From G963676205 sp964342525 (GTDB lineage Bacteria > Campylobacterota > Campylobacteria > Campylobacterales > Arcobacteraceae), in the NCBI GenBank assembly GCA_964342525.1, contig CAYFGQ010000010.1, positions 10,478 through 74,477 of the forward strand: 64,000 nucleotides of DNA. Direction: 5' to 3'. Made by a program: the position numbers and the translations under genes. The notes below the pieces were generated by a model that was not told the origin of the DNA, searched no databases, and worked only from the letters and a program-made list of their open reading frames with translations. Numbering within the stretch: position 1 is the first letter of the stretch; each line of letters opens with the position of its first letter. Positions 26,214-35,585 of the stretch are shown here, piece after piece.

Positions 26214-27641
26214 ATGACAAAAATTTTTATATTAATTTTTTTATGCTTTACAAACCTATTTGCAAACTATTGGCTTATGTATTTAAATGACATAAGAGCA
26301 AGTGCAGGGATGACTGAGCTTTATGAAAATGGCTCTTTAAATGAAGCTGCTGCAAACCATAGTTTATATTTATACCATCACGATCTTATGACTCATGAAG
26401 AGAATCGTATGAATCTTTACTTTACAGGAAAAACTCCAAGCCAGAGATGTATTAGTGCTGGGTATATCAATTGTAGTGAAAATATCTCTTTTAAAAATCC
26501 TAATTTTGAAGATTCTATTGATAGACTTATGTCTGCTATTTACCATAGATTTGGTTTTTTAGATATATCAATCAATGAAATTGGATATGCTAAAGCAGAT
26601 GAAAACCACAACTATGTATATAATATGGGTTCAAATATAAATATCACAGATAGCTCAGTAAGCTCCAAAAACCCTAAACTCATCCTTTGGCCAGCTGAAC
26701 AAGTAAAAGATATCATACCTATGTTTACAAATGAGATACCTGATCCTATGCCTAGCCATAAATTTACAGGTTATCCTATAAGCGTGGAGTTTAATAACTA
26801 CTACTATAAATCAATAGAAGAGATAGAGATCAAACTTTTCAATAGAAAAGGTAGAGAGATCATAAACACTAGAGTTTTAAATCAAAAATCGGATCCAAAT
26901 GGTAAATTTAATCATTTACAATTTGCCCTTTTCCCACTTAATAGATTAGACTGGAGTGAAAGGTATGAGGTTGTATTAAAATATAGAGCAACCCTTAGTG
27001 ATTATACAACAGAAGAGCAAACAAAAAAATGGAGTTTTTGGACTAGAAACTATCCCTATAGTTATTTTGTAATTGATCAAAATATTAAAGAGATAAATAT
27101 GCGTCCAAATACAAATTATACTTTATATTTTGTACCTAAAGACTCCTATGATGTTGAACCAATAAAAGGGATAGAGCACTCAAATGTAAATCCTGTAAAT
27201 AAAGTTGAATTTATAGATATGCATACTCTAAATCTAAATATTGGTGGAGCAATAAACTCTTCTATAAATCTTGTAAGATCAAATGGAGAAAAACTAAAAC
27301 TAAATATAGTAAGAAAAGATAATGCTATCTCAAAAGATGCTATGAGTGATGAAGAGCTTATGGCACTTCAAGAGATGGAAAGACTAAATCAACAAATAAA
27401 TAGCGTAAAAGACAATGCAAAAGAGCTAAGAAAAATAGGACTACAATACTATTTTGGTAGGGGTATGAAACAAGATTACGGTATAGCTTTTAGATATCTC
27501 GAACTAGCAGCAAAACTAGGTGATAAAGATGCTCAAATATATTTAAGCTCAATGTACTTTAAAGGGCAAGGGGTAAAAAGGGATGTTGAGAAATCAGAGT
27601 TTTGGAATAATCAGTACTTATCAGTAGACAATAAAAACTAG
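26214..27641 (+). CDS. Secreted CAP-domain protein with Sel1 repeats
   Basis: The product (475 aa from this start) has a signal peptide (MTKIFILIFLCFTNLFA), a CAP/SCP domain at about 20-150 (LNDIRASAGM, AAANHSLYLYHHDLMTHEE, SENISF), a central beta-rich part, a coiled segment and about one and a half Sel1 repeats at the end (YYFGRGMKQDYGIAFRYLELAAKLGDKDAQ). Function unknown; CAP proteins bind lipids or cell-wall partners, Sel1 repeats bind proteins. An in-frame ATG at 26202 is possible, but TATGAT there looks like an extended -10. Neither start has a clear ribosome site. Confidence 0.78.
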   Translation: MTKIFILIFLCFTNLFANYWLMYLNDIRASAGMTELYENGSLNEAAANHSLYLYHHDLMTHEENRMNLYFTGKTPSQRCISAGYINCSENISFKNPNFEDSIDRLMSAIYHRFGFLDISINEIGYAKADENHNYVYNMGSNINITDSSVSSKNPKLILWPAEQVKDIIPMFTNEIPDPMPSHKFTGYPISVEFNNYYYKSIEEIEIKLFNRKGREIINTRVLNQKSDPNGKFNHLQFALFPLNRLDWSERYEVVLKYRATLSDYTTEEQTKKWSFWTRNYPYSYFVIDQNIKEINMRPNTNYTLYFVPKDSYDVEPIKGIEHSNVNPVNKVEFIDMHTLNLNIGGAINSSINLVRSNGEKLKLNIVRKDNAISKDAMSDEELMALQEMERLNQQINSVKDNAKELRKIGLQYYFGRGMKQDYGIAFRYLELAAKLGDKDAQIYLSSMYFKGQGVKRDVEKSEFWNNQYLSVDNKN

Positions 27642-27658
27642 TTCAAAATTGAACTAGT
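27637..27658. terminator. Palindromic terminator containing both convergent stop codons
   Basis: ACTAGTTCAA (27637-27646) and TTGAACTAGT (27649-27658) form a perfect 10-bp stem. The TAG stops of the CAP gene and of fur both lie inside the arms. Read on the minus strand the stem is followed by TTTTTATTG, so it should end fur transcripts well. Confidence 0.75.
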
Positions 27659-28109
27659 CTTGACAATCACTACATACACCATACAGATTCATAGTATGGC
27701 TAACAAGCTTAAAGCCTTTTGTAACAGCAGCTACTTCTTGTCTTTGCTCTATTTCATCATCGTGAAATTCAACAATTTTATTACATCTTACACAAATAAG
27801 ATGATCATGATGGTTTTTAAAGTTTGTTTCAAACTTCTTACCATCTTTATTAAGGGATACAGAACTAATTAGATCAGCCTCTTCAAGGAAAACTAATGCT
27901 CTATAAACTGTAGCAATACCAATATTTATATCTGGATAATTTGCACGTATTGTATTATAAACCTCTTCAGCATTTAGATGTTCATCACTATCTAAAATAG
28001 TCTCAAAGATAATCTCCCTTTGTTTTGTATATTTTAGACCTTTTTGTTTGATAATCTCTTTTAGCTGAGCAATTATATCTTCTTTTGTTTTTCCATTAAT
28101 ATCTTTCAT
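27654..28109 (-). CDS. fur: Ferric uptake regulator (Fur family)
   Basis: A 151-aa metal-dependent repressor. The winged-helix N-terminus has YTKQREIIFETILDSDEHLNAEEV and IGIATVYRALVFLEEADLI. Metal-binding residues are in KNHHDHLICVRCNKIVEF and the C-terminal CSDC, giving the two CXXC pairs of a structural zinc site. Fur is more likely than PerR given the full HHDH segment, but the two are hard to separate by eye. A perfect 6-1-6 Fur-like box lies upstream, which suggests autoregulation. Confidence 0.9.
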   Translation of the reverse strand: MKDINGKTKEDIIAQLKEIIKQKGLKYTKQREIIFETILDSDEHLNAEEVYNTIRANYPDINIGIATVYRALVFLEEADLISSVSLNKDGKKFETNFKNHHDHLICVRCNKIVEFHDDEIEQRQEVAAVTKGFKLVSHTMNLYGVCSDCQD

Positions 28110-28198
28110 GTTTCTATTATAGCAAATAAATTCAAAATAAAAATAAAAAACTGCTCTTGTTGTAAGGAAAAATTCAAATAAGACTAAAAATCCTTTTG

Positions 28199-28211
28199 GA
28201 TAATTATTATC
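28199..28211. promoter_or_regulatory. Fur box between fur and the PhoX-like gene
   Basis: GATAATTATTATC is a perfect 6-1-6 Fur-type hexamer pair, 90 bp upstream of the fur ATG and about 197 bp upstream of the divergent PhoX-like gene. The remainder of the 298-bp gap shows no gene. Confidence 0.65.
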
Positions 28212-28407
28212 TAGCTTTAATTTAGTTTTATTATTAGGATTAATTTTAAGATTTATCTACTTTTTTACATTTAAAAAGCCGATTTTAGGCATATCTTCTT
28301 AAAAAGAATTATTTTGTATTTGATTACAAAAGATGAAACCAAATTGAAATTTCCTTGTAACCAAGTTTATCTAATATTCCAACTTAACCCAAAAATAAAG
28401 GAACAAT

Positions 28408-30228
28408 ATGACTAAAAAAACTATTCTTAGTTTAGCAGTAACTTCAGCTATTGGTTTAACATTTACAGCCTGTTCACAGCCACAAATGGCATCTGTAGAC
28501 AAAATGGGTCACAATGATATCTATTTTAAACCAGTATCTGCACCAACATCTGATTCACAAAAAAAGAAAATCATGACTTCAAAAGAAGTTGTAATCAATG
28601 GTAGCGTTCATAAAATTGATTGGCATACGATCGCAAGAACTGGACAAAAACTTCCAAGTTTAGATGGTAAAACTATGGAGATATTTGGTCAAGTAAAAGA
28701 TGAGATGGGTAATCCTATCAACCATAAAGATGGTAGTCCATTTGTTTGTAAAACAAGTAAAAACGGTTCAGGTCCAGATCATACAACTCTTCATGAAAAA
28801 GAGGGACAACTTTATGCTATCACTCAATTTGAGTGTGCACCAGGTGCTATGTATATTTCAAGATTGGAAAAAACGCAAACCGGTGGATTAAAAGCTGTTG
28901 CAACAAGTCATATTTCTCAAGCACAGTATGAGGGTGGATGGATCCACTGTGCTGGTATGAAAACTCCTTGGGGATCACACTTAGGAAGTGAAGAGTATGA
29001 ACCAGATGCAAAAAAAGCAACAAAAAACAAACACTATAATAACTTCGCAATGTATTTTAAAAATGGGAATAAAGAGTTAAACCCATATTACTGGGGATGG
29101 ACTCCTGAAGTTTCTATCAAAAATGCACAAGGCGAAACAGAATATGTAAAACACTACTCTATGGGTAGATTAGCTCACGAATTAGCTTATGTTATGCCTG
29201 ATAAAAAAACTGTATATCTAACAGATGATGGAACAAATGGTGCTTTATTTATGTTTATTGCTGATGAGCCAGGTGATTTAAGTTCAGGTACATTATATGC
29301 AGCAAAATTAAAACAAAAGAGTGCTAAAAATGGTGGAGAATTTGATGTATCTTGGATCAACCTAGGGAAAGCAAACAATGCAACTATTAGAGCAGCTATC
29401 ACTAAAAACTTATCTTTTGATGATCTTTTTGATTCAGCTGAGCCAAATGGAAATAGCTGTCCAAGTGGATTTACATCTATCAATACAACTGCTGGTCATG
29501 AGTGTTTAAAAGTTAAACCAGGTCGTGCAATCACAGCAAGTAGACTAGAATCTAGAAGATACGCAGCTATCAAAGGTGCTACTACTGAGTTTAGAAAAAA
29601 AGAGGGTGTAGCTTTTGATAAAAGAAGAGGTGATTTATACCTAGCAATCTCAAGAATCCAATATGGTATGGAAGATTTTGCTAAAAAAGGTAAAGCAAAT
29701 AATAAATATGACAAAGGTGGAAACAATGACATCAAACTTCCACTAAATAGCTGTGGTGGTGTATATAGACTACCTGTAGGTGAAGCTCATGATGATAAAG
29801 GTCAAATGATCGAATCTATGGCAGTAGTTACATCTATGTATGGTGAGGTTATGGGTGAGATGAAAAAATATCCAAAAGGTAGTGAGTTTGATGGAAATAA
29901 ATGTTCAATCTCTGCTATTGCCGAACCTGATAATGTAGCATTTATCGATAACTCTGATATCCTAATCATTGGTGAAGATACAGGTGCACACCAAATCGAT
30001 TATATTTGGGCATATAATGTTAAAACAAAAGATATCACTAGAATCTTAACATCTCCATATGGATCAGAAACAACATCTCCATATTGGTATCCAAATATTG
30101 GTGGTAATGCTTATATGACAACAGTTATCCAACACCCATTTGGTGAATCAGATAAAGACAAAGCAGATTCTCCTGCAGATATTGAGTCTTGGATTGGTGT
30201 AGTTGGACCATTCCCAGCATTTAAATAA
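28408..30228 (+). CDS. PhoX/DUF839-family lipoprotein
   Basis: A 606-aa secreted protein of the DUF839 (PhoX-like) family. It has a lipoprotein signal with lipobox FTAC (Cys22) and family segments such as GGWIHCAGMKTPWGSHLGSEEYEP, GRLAHELAYVMPDKKTVYLTDDG, AFDKRRGDLYLAIS and DNVAFIDNSDILIIGEDTG. PhoX enzymes are calcium- and iron-dependent alkaline phosphatases, but many DUF839 proteins have no shown activity, so phosphatase function is only possible. It has its own terminator. Confidence 0.85.
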   Translation: MTKKTILSLAVTSAIGLTFTACSQPQMASVDKMGHNDIYFKPVSAPTSDSQKKKIMTSKEVVINGSVHKIDWHTIARTGQKLPSLDGKTMEIFGQVKDEMGNPINHKDGSPFVCKTSKNGSGPDHTTLHEKEGQLYAITQFECAPGAMYISRLEKTQTGGLKAVATSHISQAQYEGGWIHCAGMKTPWGSHLGSEEYEPDAKKATKNKHYNNFAMYFKNGNKELNPYYWGWTPEVSIKNAQGETEYVKHYSMGRLAHELAYVMPDKKTVYLTDDGTNGALFMFIADEPGDLSSGTLYAAKLKQKSAKNGGEFDVSWINLGKANNATIRAAITKNLSFDDLFDSAEPNGNSCPSGFTSINTTAGHECLKVKPGRAITASRLESRRYAAIKGATTEFRKKEGVAFDKRRGDLYLAISRIQYGMEDFAKKGKANNKYDKGGNNDIKLPLNSCGGVYRLPVGEAHDDKGQMIESMAVVTSMYGEVMGEMKKYPKGSEFDGNKCSISAIAEPDNVAFIDNSDILIIGEDTGAHQIDYIWAYNVKTKDITRILTSPYGSETTSPYWYPNIGGNAYMTTVIQHPFGESDKDKADSPADIESWIGVVGPFPAFK

Positions 30229-30246
30229 TCTAAATCAATCTATTAC

Positions 30247-30279
30247 AAATACCTCAAAACAGCGTTTTGGGGTATTTTT
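30247..30279 (+). terminator. Terminator after the PhoX-like gene
   Basis: AAATACCTCAAAAC (30247-30260) pairs with GTTTTGGGGTATTT (30264-30277), with one G:T pair, a 3-nt loop and a T-rich 3' side. It separates this gene from the metal-related genes that start 13 bp later. Confidence 0.85.
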
Positions 30280-30291
30280 CTAAGGTAAAAA

Positions 30292-32043
30292 ATGTTAAAA
30301 AAACAGATACTATTATTGAGCTTATTCAATTCATTTCTTTTTTCAAATCAGATCGATTTAAAACAGAATACCATATTAAATCCATCGGCATATATAAGCT
30401 CCCAATGTTATACAAAAACAGAAGATAATACAAATAGAAATATTTTACACAATCCTTGTTATACATGTCATAGTAAAAATAAAGAACCAAACTATAGTTT
30501 TGCAGATGATGATCTACAAACAGCCTATGACTTTCCAGAATCAGCACTAAAAAACCCATGGATAAATCTATTTAAAGATAGAACAAAACAAGTTTCACAA
30601 ATAAGTGATGAAGAGATACTAAAATATATAAACCAAAACAATTATTCAAAAAATGATCAAATTATATTAAATGAAAAACTAAAAAATATCCCAAAAGCTT
30701 GGGATTATAATAATAATGGAAAATGGGACGGTTATATCCCTGATTGTTACTTCAATTTTGATAAAGAGGGATTTGATAAAGATACAGATGGAAAATACAC
30801 AAGATGGAGATCTTTTGCTTATAGACCATTTCTTGGAACCTTTTGGCCAACAAATGGAAGCACAGATGATACACTTATCAGACTAGATGAAGTATTTTCT
30901 CAAAATGAAGATGGTAAATTTGATCTAGAAGTATATAAACTAAACCTATCAATTGTAGAAGCCCTTATCAAACAAGCTGATGTGGGTATTGAGCCAACTG
31001 ATGAAAAAAAATATAGCTATGATATGAACCAAAATGGAAAACTAGATATTGCTAAAAAAATAGTTTTTAAATGGGATCAGCCAAAATACAATATTGACAC
31101 CTTTAAAATCTCAGATTTTTCCATGACCTATGTGGGAAAAGCAAAAGAGCTTTTAAAAGAAAATAAATACCTAATAGCCCCAGGACTTTATCCAAAAAAT
31201 ACAGAGTTTTTACATACAGTTAGATATATCGGTATAGATAAAGATGAAAATATAGTAATGAGCCCTAGAATGAAAGAGGTGAGATATGCTAAAAAAGCAG
31301 CATGGAAAACCTACTATCAATTAAAAAATACAGGACTTAATAAACTTAGAGAAAAAGATGCCACTCCTGATAAACAAGACCAATTTATTGGAGATTCTGA
31401 AAAAGGGATCTACAATCAACTTGGTTGGAGATATCAAGGTTTTATCGAAGATAAAAATGGTGAGTTAAGACCACAAAGCTATGAAGAGACTCTATTTTGT
31501 ATAGGTTGTCATAATAATATTGGTACAATAGCCGATTCAACTTTTGTATTTCAAAGAAAATTAGACCATAGTACTTTTAGGGGTGGTTGGTATCACTGGA
31601 GTCAACATGGACTAAAAGGTATCACTGACAAACTTCTAAAAAATGGAGATAGTGAATATGCCCAATATCTAAAAGTAAATAATGCAGGTGATGAGTTTAG
31701 ACAAAACACTGAGATTATGGAAAAATTCTTTGTAAAAGGGTGGCAAAATGACTCACAAAATATTGAAAAAGATCTTATTGAAAAACTAGAAAACCCAAAT
31801 ATCTATCAAAAACAATATTGGAAAGTAAAAAAACAAGAGATAGAAAAACTAAAAAAAGATATCACACACCTCATCTTTCCAAGTCCTAAAAGAGCGCTAA
31901 TGCTAAATAAAGCCTATAAGGTAATAGTTGATGAGCAAAGTTATGTCTATGGTAGAGATGCCCATATAAAACCACTTACAAATGTACATAAAGAGGTGAT
32001 TCAAGGACAATCTACCCAATTAGAAAAGGTATCAAATGAGTGA
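30292..32043 (+). CDS. Periplasmic di-haem protein with Ca-binding-like loops, function unknown
   Basis: A 583-aa exported protein (signal MLKKQILLLSLFNSFLFS) with two c-type haem motifs, CYTCH (about 56-60) and CIGCH (about 403-407). Two loops match DxNxNGxxD: DYNNNGKWD (about 138) and DMNQNGKLD (about 244), as in calcium-binding EF-hand/dockerin loops. I do not recognise the overall family. It overlaps the NicO transporter start by 8 bases, so the two are translated together, suggesting redox chemistry of a metal or its ligand before uptake or export. Confidence 0.78.
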   Translation: MLKKQILLLSLFNSFLFSNQIDLKQNTILNPSAYISSQCYTKTEDNTNRNILHNPCYTCHSKNKEPNYSFADDDLQTAYDFPESALKNPWINLFKDRTKQVSQISDEEILKYINQNNYSKNDQIILNEKLKNIPKAWDYNNNGKWDGYIPDCYFNFDKEGFDKDTDGKYTRWRSFAYRPFLGTFWPTNGSTDDTLIRLDEVFSQNEDGKFDLEVYKLNLSIVEALIKQADVGIEPTDEKKYSYDMNQNGKLDIAKKIVFKWDQPKYNIDTFKISDFSMTYVGKAKELLKENKYLIAPGLYPKNTEFLHTVRYIGIDKDENIVMSPRMKEVRYAKKAAWKTYYQLKNTGLNKLREKDATPDKQDQFIGDSEKGIYNQLGWRYQGFIEDKNGELRPQSYEETLFCIGCHNNIGTIADSTFVFQRKLDHSTFRGGWYHWSQHGLKGITDKLLKNGDSEYAQYLKVNNAGDEFRQNTEIMEKFFVKGWQNDSQNIEKDLIEKLENPNIYQKQYWKVKKQEIEKLKKDITHLIFPSPKRALMLNKAYKVIVDEQSYVYGRDAHIKPLTNVHKEVIQGQSTQLEKVSNE

Positions 32044-32779
32044 AATATATAACTCTTTTTTAAATACCATAGTATCTTGGCAACAAGGAATAAATATCTT
32101 TATAACAGACTCTTTTGATAAACTTGATAATGGTGACTCTAGCATGTATTTTTATATATTAGCCGTATCTTTTATTTATGGCCTTGTTCATGCTTTAGGA
32201 CCAGGTCATGGAAAAATGGTGATAGCCAGCTACTTTTTAATAAAAGGTGCAAAAACAAAAGAAGCTCTAAAAGCAGGATTTTTAACTTCAATAGTTCATA
32301 CCATATCAGCCCTTAGTATAACAACTGTACTTTTTTATTTTTTTCAAAACTCTATCACCCAGTACTTTAAAGATATAAATGCAAATATGTATAAAGTATC
32401 AGCAATATTTATTATCATCATTGCCCTATATCTGCTTTATGAAACAATTAAAGATAAAAATATTCAAGAAAAAAAAGTTGATTCAAAAGAGATAAAAGAT
32501 AGAAATATTTTAAGTATAGCCATCTCTATAGGGATAGTACCTTGCCCTGGGGTTATGACCATAGTACTTTTTTCTATGATATTGGGCTATTTTTATCTTG
32601 GTATATTAAGTGCTGTTATGATGAGTATTGGAATGGGTATAACCATATCAATGGCAGCAATACTTACTACAAAAGTTAGAAATTCAAAATATAAAGAAAG
32701 CTATCAAGCACTATTTAGAAAAATCACCTACTTTGCTATAGGTATTTTATTTAGCCTTGGGCTTATAATACTTGCATGA
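32036..32779 (+). CDS. NicO-family nickel/cobalt transporter
   Basis: A 247-aa inner-membrane protein with about six helices. The family motif HALGPGHGK (52-60) carries the metal-binding His residues, and a second SIGIVPCPGVMTI motif lies after the central loop. NicO/RcnA-type proteins move Ni2+ or Co2+, in either direction; the short polar loop lacks the His-rich tract of RcnA. Overlaps upstream and downstream genes, so it is part of one translation-coupled operon. Confidence 0.85.
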   Translation: MSEIYNSFLNTIVSWQQGINIFITDSFDKLDNGDSSMYFYILAVSFIYGLVHALGPGHGKMVIASYFLIKGAKTKEALKAGFLTSIVHTISALSITTVLFYFFQNSITQYFKDINANMYKVSAIFIIIIALYLLYETIKDKNIQEKKVDSKEIKDRNILSIAISIGIVPCPGVMTIVLFSMILGYFYLGILSAVMMSIGMGITISMAAILTTKVRNSKYKESYQALFRKITYFAIGILFSLGLIILA

Positions 32780-33258
32780 AAACAATTGTTTTAATACTAA
32801 TTTGTTTAACAAATATCTATGCCCATCCACACTTCTTTGTGGATGCATCAATAGATATACAAAAAGATAAAATAAGCCATAAATGGGAATTTGATAGATT
32901 AAACTCAAGACTTTTAATTTTTGATTTTGATAAAAATAAAAATAAAAAACTTGAACTTGATGAACAATTATCATTTATAGAAAAACACATAGAAAAACTA
33001 AAAGTAGATAATTACAATCTTTTTATGGATTTAGACTCCAATGAAATTATCGCCAATCCTATAAATATGCAAGCAAAAATTATAAATAAAAGAGTTGTAC
33101 TTAGTTTTGATCTTTTATATAAAATAGATGAAGGAGGAACAATATGTACAATTGATCCTAGCCTTTACTTTGCATATAAATTAAAAGATATAAAAAGTGC
33201 CTTTAGTTATGAAAAACAAATAAGTGAGTCTGATTATTGTATAGGAGTAAATAAATGA
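32776..33258 (+). CDS. DUF1007-family periplasmic protein
   Basis: A 160-aa exported protein whose mature part begins HPHFFVDASIDI, the start typical of DUF1007, a family usually encoded beside NicO transporters. Residues 52-63 (DKNKNKKLELDE) fit an EF-hand loop with Lys at the usual Gly. The N-terminal HPH of the mature protein could bind metal. ATGA overlap with the transporter gene. Confidence 0.85.
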   Translation: MKTIVLILICLTNIYAHPHFFVDASIDIQKDKISHKWEFDRLNSRLLIFDFDKNKNKKLELDEQLSFIEKHIEKLKVDNYNLFMDLDSNEIIANPINMQAKIINKRVVLSFDLLYKIDEGGTICTIDPSLYFAYKLKDIKSAFSYEKQISESDYCIGVNK

Positions 33259-33566
33259 GAGTGTTTATAATAAGTATATTTAGTATTATATATGGGTGGT
33301 CACATCCTGTAAGTTATACTATTGACCTTAAGATGGATTATGATGAAATAAAAAAAGAGATAAAAGTAGTTTGTAAAAGTGATAGTAGAAATAAATGTGG
33401 CCTTCACAATTTCCATCTTTTAGATAAACAAGGACATATTTTAAAAACTGCAAGATTTCCTTTTTTAAAGAAATCTACCACAGTAAAGATAAAAGAAAAA
33501 CCAGTAAAAATGGTATTTTTTCTAAGAAAAATACCTGAACACACTTATATGGTGTATCTAGAGTAA
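33255..33566 (+). CDS. Small exported protein of the NicO operon
   Basis: A 103-aa protein with a short signal-like N-terminus (MRVFIISIFSIIYGWS) and a mature start HPVSYTIDL that echoes the HPHF start of the DUF1007 protein before it. Two Cys (CKSDSRNKCG) lie close together. I do not recognise the family. Coupled to the DUF1007 gene by an ATGA overlap. Confidence 0.7.
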   Translation: MRVFIISIFSIIYGWSHPVSYTIDLKMDYDEIKKEIKVVCKSDSRNKCGLHNFHLLDKQGHILKTARFPFLKKSTTVKIKEKPVKMVFFLRKIPEHTYMVYLE

Positions 33567-33577
33567 AGGTTTATAAA

Positions 33578-34297
33578 CTAAACTTTTACCCTTAAAGCGT
33601 ATGAGCCTTGAATAAAATCTGCATTGATAGATTTTGCAAGTTCAAATTCACTAAGACAATCAACTCCCTTACAAATAATCTTTCTATTTTTATCATAAGA
33701 AAAAGCTCTAATCCCTTCTATAATATTAAAAAAAGGTTTATTTCTTTTTAATTCATTTAAAACATCTTTATCTAAAATAATATATTCACACTCATTTAAA
33801 TAATACATAGAGATCATTGAACTTTTTTCAAAAACATTTTCAACTGTAAAACTATTTTTAGAATTAAATAATCTCACAAGCTTTTTTAATTCAACATTTT
33901 TATTATTGTTATTTGATAAATTAATTGTGAAATTTTCCTCTTTAATAAAAGATCTAAGTGCTCTATTTTTTTTCTCTTCATTCACTAAGGCATCTAGATC
34001 ATAAGAGATAAATAGTTTTTTATCTTTTGGTCTTTTTGAAAACTGCTCTTTTTTTAATACTAAGTCCAATTCAAAAAATACATCAATATCACCATAACAA
34101 ATCTCTAAAGAATCATCACGAGATAAGTTTTCCCCACTATATTCAAATCTTCCACTTGATTCATAGGCATAAACCTCTCCTGAATCAATACTTACTATTG
34201 GAGAATACTCTATATGAAAATCTGTTTTAGCTATAATTTTTTGCATTAAATTAACTGATATAGTATTAATATTTTCTGGAAATTCAATTTTGCACAT
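33578..34297 (-). CDS. Degenerate EAL-domain protein
   Basis: A 239-aa cytoplasmic protein that aligns with c-di-GMP phosphodiesterase EAL domains at both ends: the N-terminal YSPIVSIDSGEVYAYES occupies the place of the EAL signature, and the C-terminal ELAKSINADFIQGSY matches the end of the domain. The metal ligands and the catalytic base cannot be found (EAL reads YES and the DDFG region is lost), so it should be enzymatically inactive and perhaps a c-di-GMP or protein-binding regulator. Single gene, transcribed toward the NicO operon. Confidence 0.78.
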   Translation of the reverse strand: MCKIEFPENINTISVNLMQKIIAKTDFHIEYSPIVSIDSGEVYAYESSGRFEYSGENLSRDDSLEICYGDIDVFFELDLVLKKEQFSKRPKDKKLFISYDLDALVNEEKKNRALRSFIKEENFTINLSNNNNKNVELKKLVRLFNSKNSFTVENVFEKSSMISMYYLNECEYIILDKDVLNELKRNKPFFNIIEGIRAFSYDKNRKIICKGVDCLSEFELAKSINADFIQGSYALRVKV

Positions 34298-34358
34298 AGC
34301 TTGCTCCTCTAATTTTTTTGAATTTTAACCAATCAAATCTTCAAAATTTATTAATATT

Positions 34359-34371
34359 GATAATTATTATT
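34359..34371. promoter_or_regulatory. Fur box upstream of fbpA
   Basis: GATAATTATTATT matches the 6-1-6 Fur pattern with one mismatch, inside a longer ATTGATAATTATTATTATA run and just ahead of TATGAT (34389-34394), a likely -10. The gene begins at 34472. Confidence 0.6.
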
Positions 34372-34471
34372 ATATTTTAGATATTCTTTATGATAGTGCC
34401 TATCAAATTTAATTTACTTTAAGAGATTTATCACTAGAATACCCTCTTCAATCCAAAAACAAAGGCAAAAA

Positions 34472-35485
34472 ATGTCCAAATACCTCCTAATATCACTACT
34501 TTTTATCTCTTCCTTCTTAAGTGCAAATGAGATAAATGTATATTCACATAGACACTACGCAGTAGACAAACAACTATATAAGACTTTTAGAAAACAAACA
34601 GGTATCAAAATAAATATTATCAAAGCTAGTTCAGCTGAACTTATCAAAAGAATAGAAGAAGAAGGTAAACACACTAGAGCAGATGTATTACTTACTACTG
34701 ATGTGGGTATGTTAGAACTAGCTCGTAGTAAAGATATCTTCCAATCAATAGAATCAAATTTTTTAAATGAAACTATCCCAACGTATCTTAAAGACAAAGA
34801 TAATCTATGGTTTGGACTTACAAAAAGAGCTAGAGTAATAGCATATAATATTGATGAAGTTGAAAAATCTGAACTAAGTACATATGATGCTCTTGTTGAT
34901 AAAAAATGGAAAAATAGAATCCTAGTAACAAAATCAAACGAAGTATATAACCAATCCCTACTAGCTTCATTTATAGTAAATGAAGGAAAAGAAAAAGCAA
35001 AGACTTGGGCAAAAGGTATAAAACAAAATATGGCAAGAAGCCCTAGAGGTGTAGATAAAGATCAATTAAGAGCAGTTGCTGCTGGTATGGGCGATGTGGC
35101 TATTGTAAATACTTATTATATTGGTCAAATGCTTAGGGGTAAAAGTTTTAGTGATAAAGCTACAGCAGAATATATTGGTATCTTTTTCCCAAATCAAGGA
35201 GCCAATGAATCTGGTACACATATAAATATCTCAGGAGCTGGGGTTGTAAAAAACTCTAAAAATAAAGAAAACGCTATCAAATTCATTGAGTTTTTAGCTT
35301 CAGTATATGCCCAAGAGAAGTTTGCAAAAGAAAATTTTGAATACCCAGTAAATCCAAAGGCAAAAACATCTGAGCTTTTAAAATCTTGGGGTGATTTTAA
35401 AGAAGACACTACTTCACTTTATAAAGTAGGTACTATGAATAAAGAGGCTGTTAAGATTTTTAATGAAGTAAGATGGGATAAATAA
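34472..35485 (+). CDS. fbpA: Iron(III) ABC transporter substrate-binding protein
   Basis: A 337-aa periplasmic ferric-iron binding protein of the FbpA/FutA type, with a signal peptide (to about Ala18) and mature start NEINVYSHRHYAVDKQLYK. The VYSHRHY segment and the later Tyr pair in NTYYIGQM correspond to the iron ligands of the family. The permease and ATPase genes lie about 10.6 kb downstream, beyond signalling genes and an IS element. A Fur-like box precedes it and a terminator follows. Confidence 0.93.
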   Translation: MSKYLLISLLFISSFLSANEINVYSHRHYAVDKQLYKTFRKQTGIKINIIKASSAELIKRIEEEGKHTRADVLLTTDVGMLELARSKDIFQSIESNFLNETIPTYLKDKDNLWFGLTKRARVIAYNIDEVEKSELSTYDALVDKKWKNRILVTKSNEVYNQSLLASFIVNEGKEKAKTWAKGIKQNMARSPRGVDKDQLRAVAAGMGDVAIVNTYYIGQMLRGKSFSDKATAEYIGIFFPNQGANESGTHINISGAGVVKNSKNKENAIKFIEFLASVYAQEKFAKENFEYPVNPKAKTSELLKSWGDFKEDTTSLYKVGTMNKEAVKIFNEVRWDK

Positions 35486-35508
35486 AAAGGTATTTTCTAC
35501 CTTTTTAT
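35484..35508 (+). terminator. Terminator after fbpA
   Basis: AAAAAGGTA (35484-35492) and TACCTTTTT (35498-35506) form a perfect 9-bp stem with a 5-nt loop, overlapping the stop codon; the 3' arm ends in T. Confidence 0.85.
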
Positions 35509-35585
35509 TAAAACTCACCCTTTAATTTGATATCAATTCTCAATATTAAATATATTCTAAGTATTTTTCATGTATCTTTCCAAAC

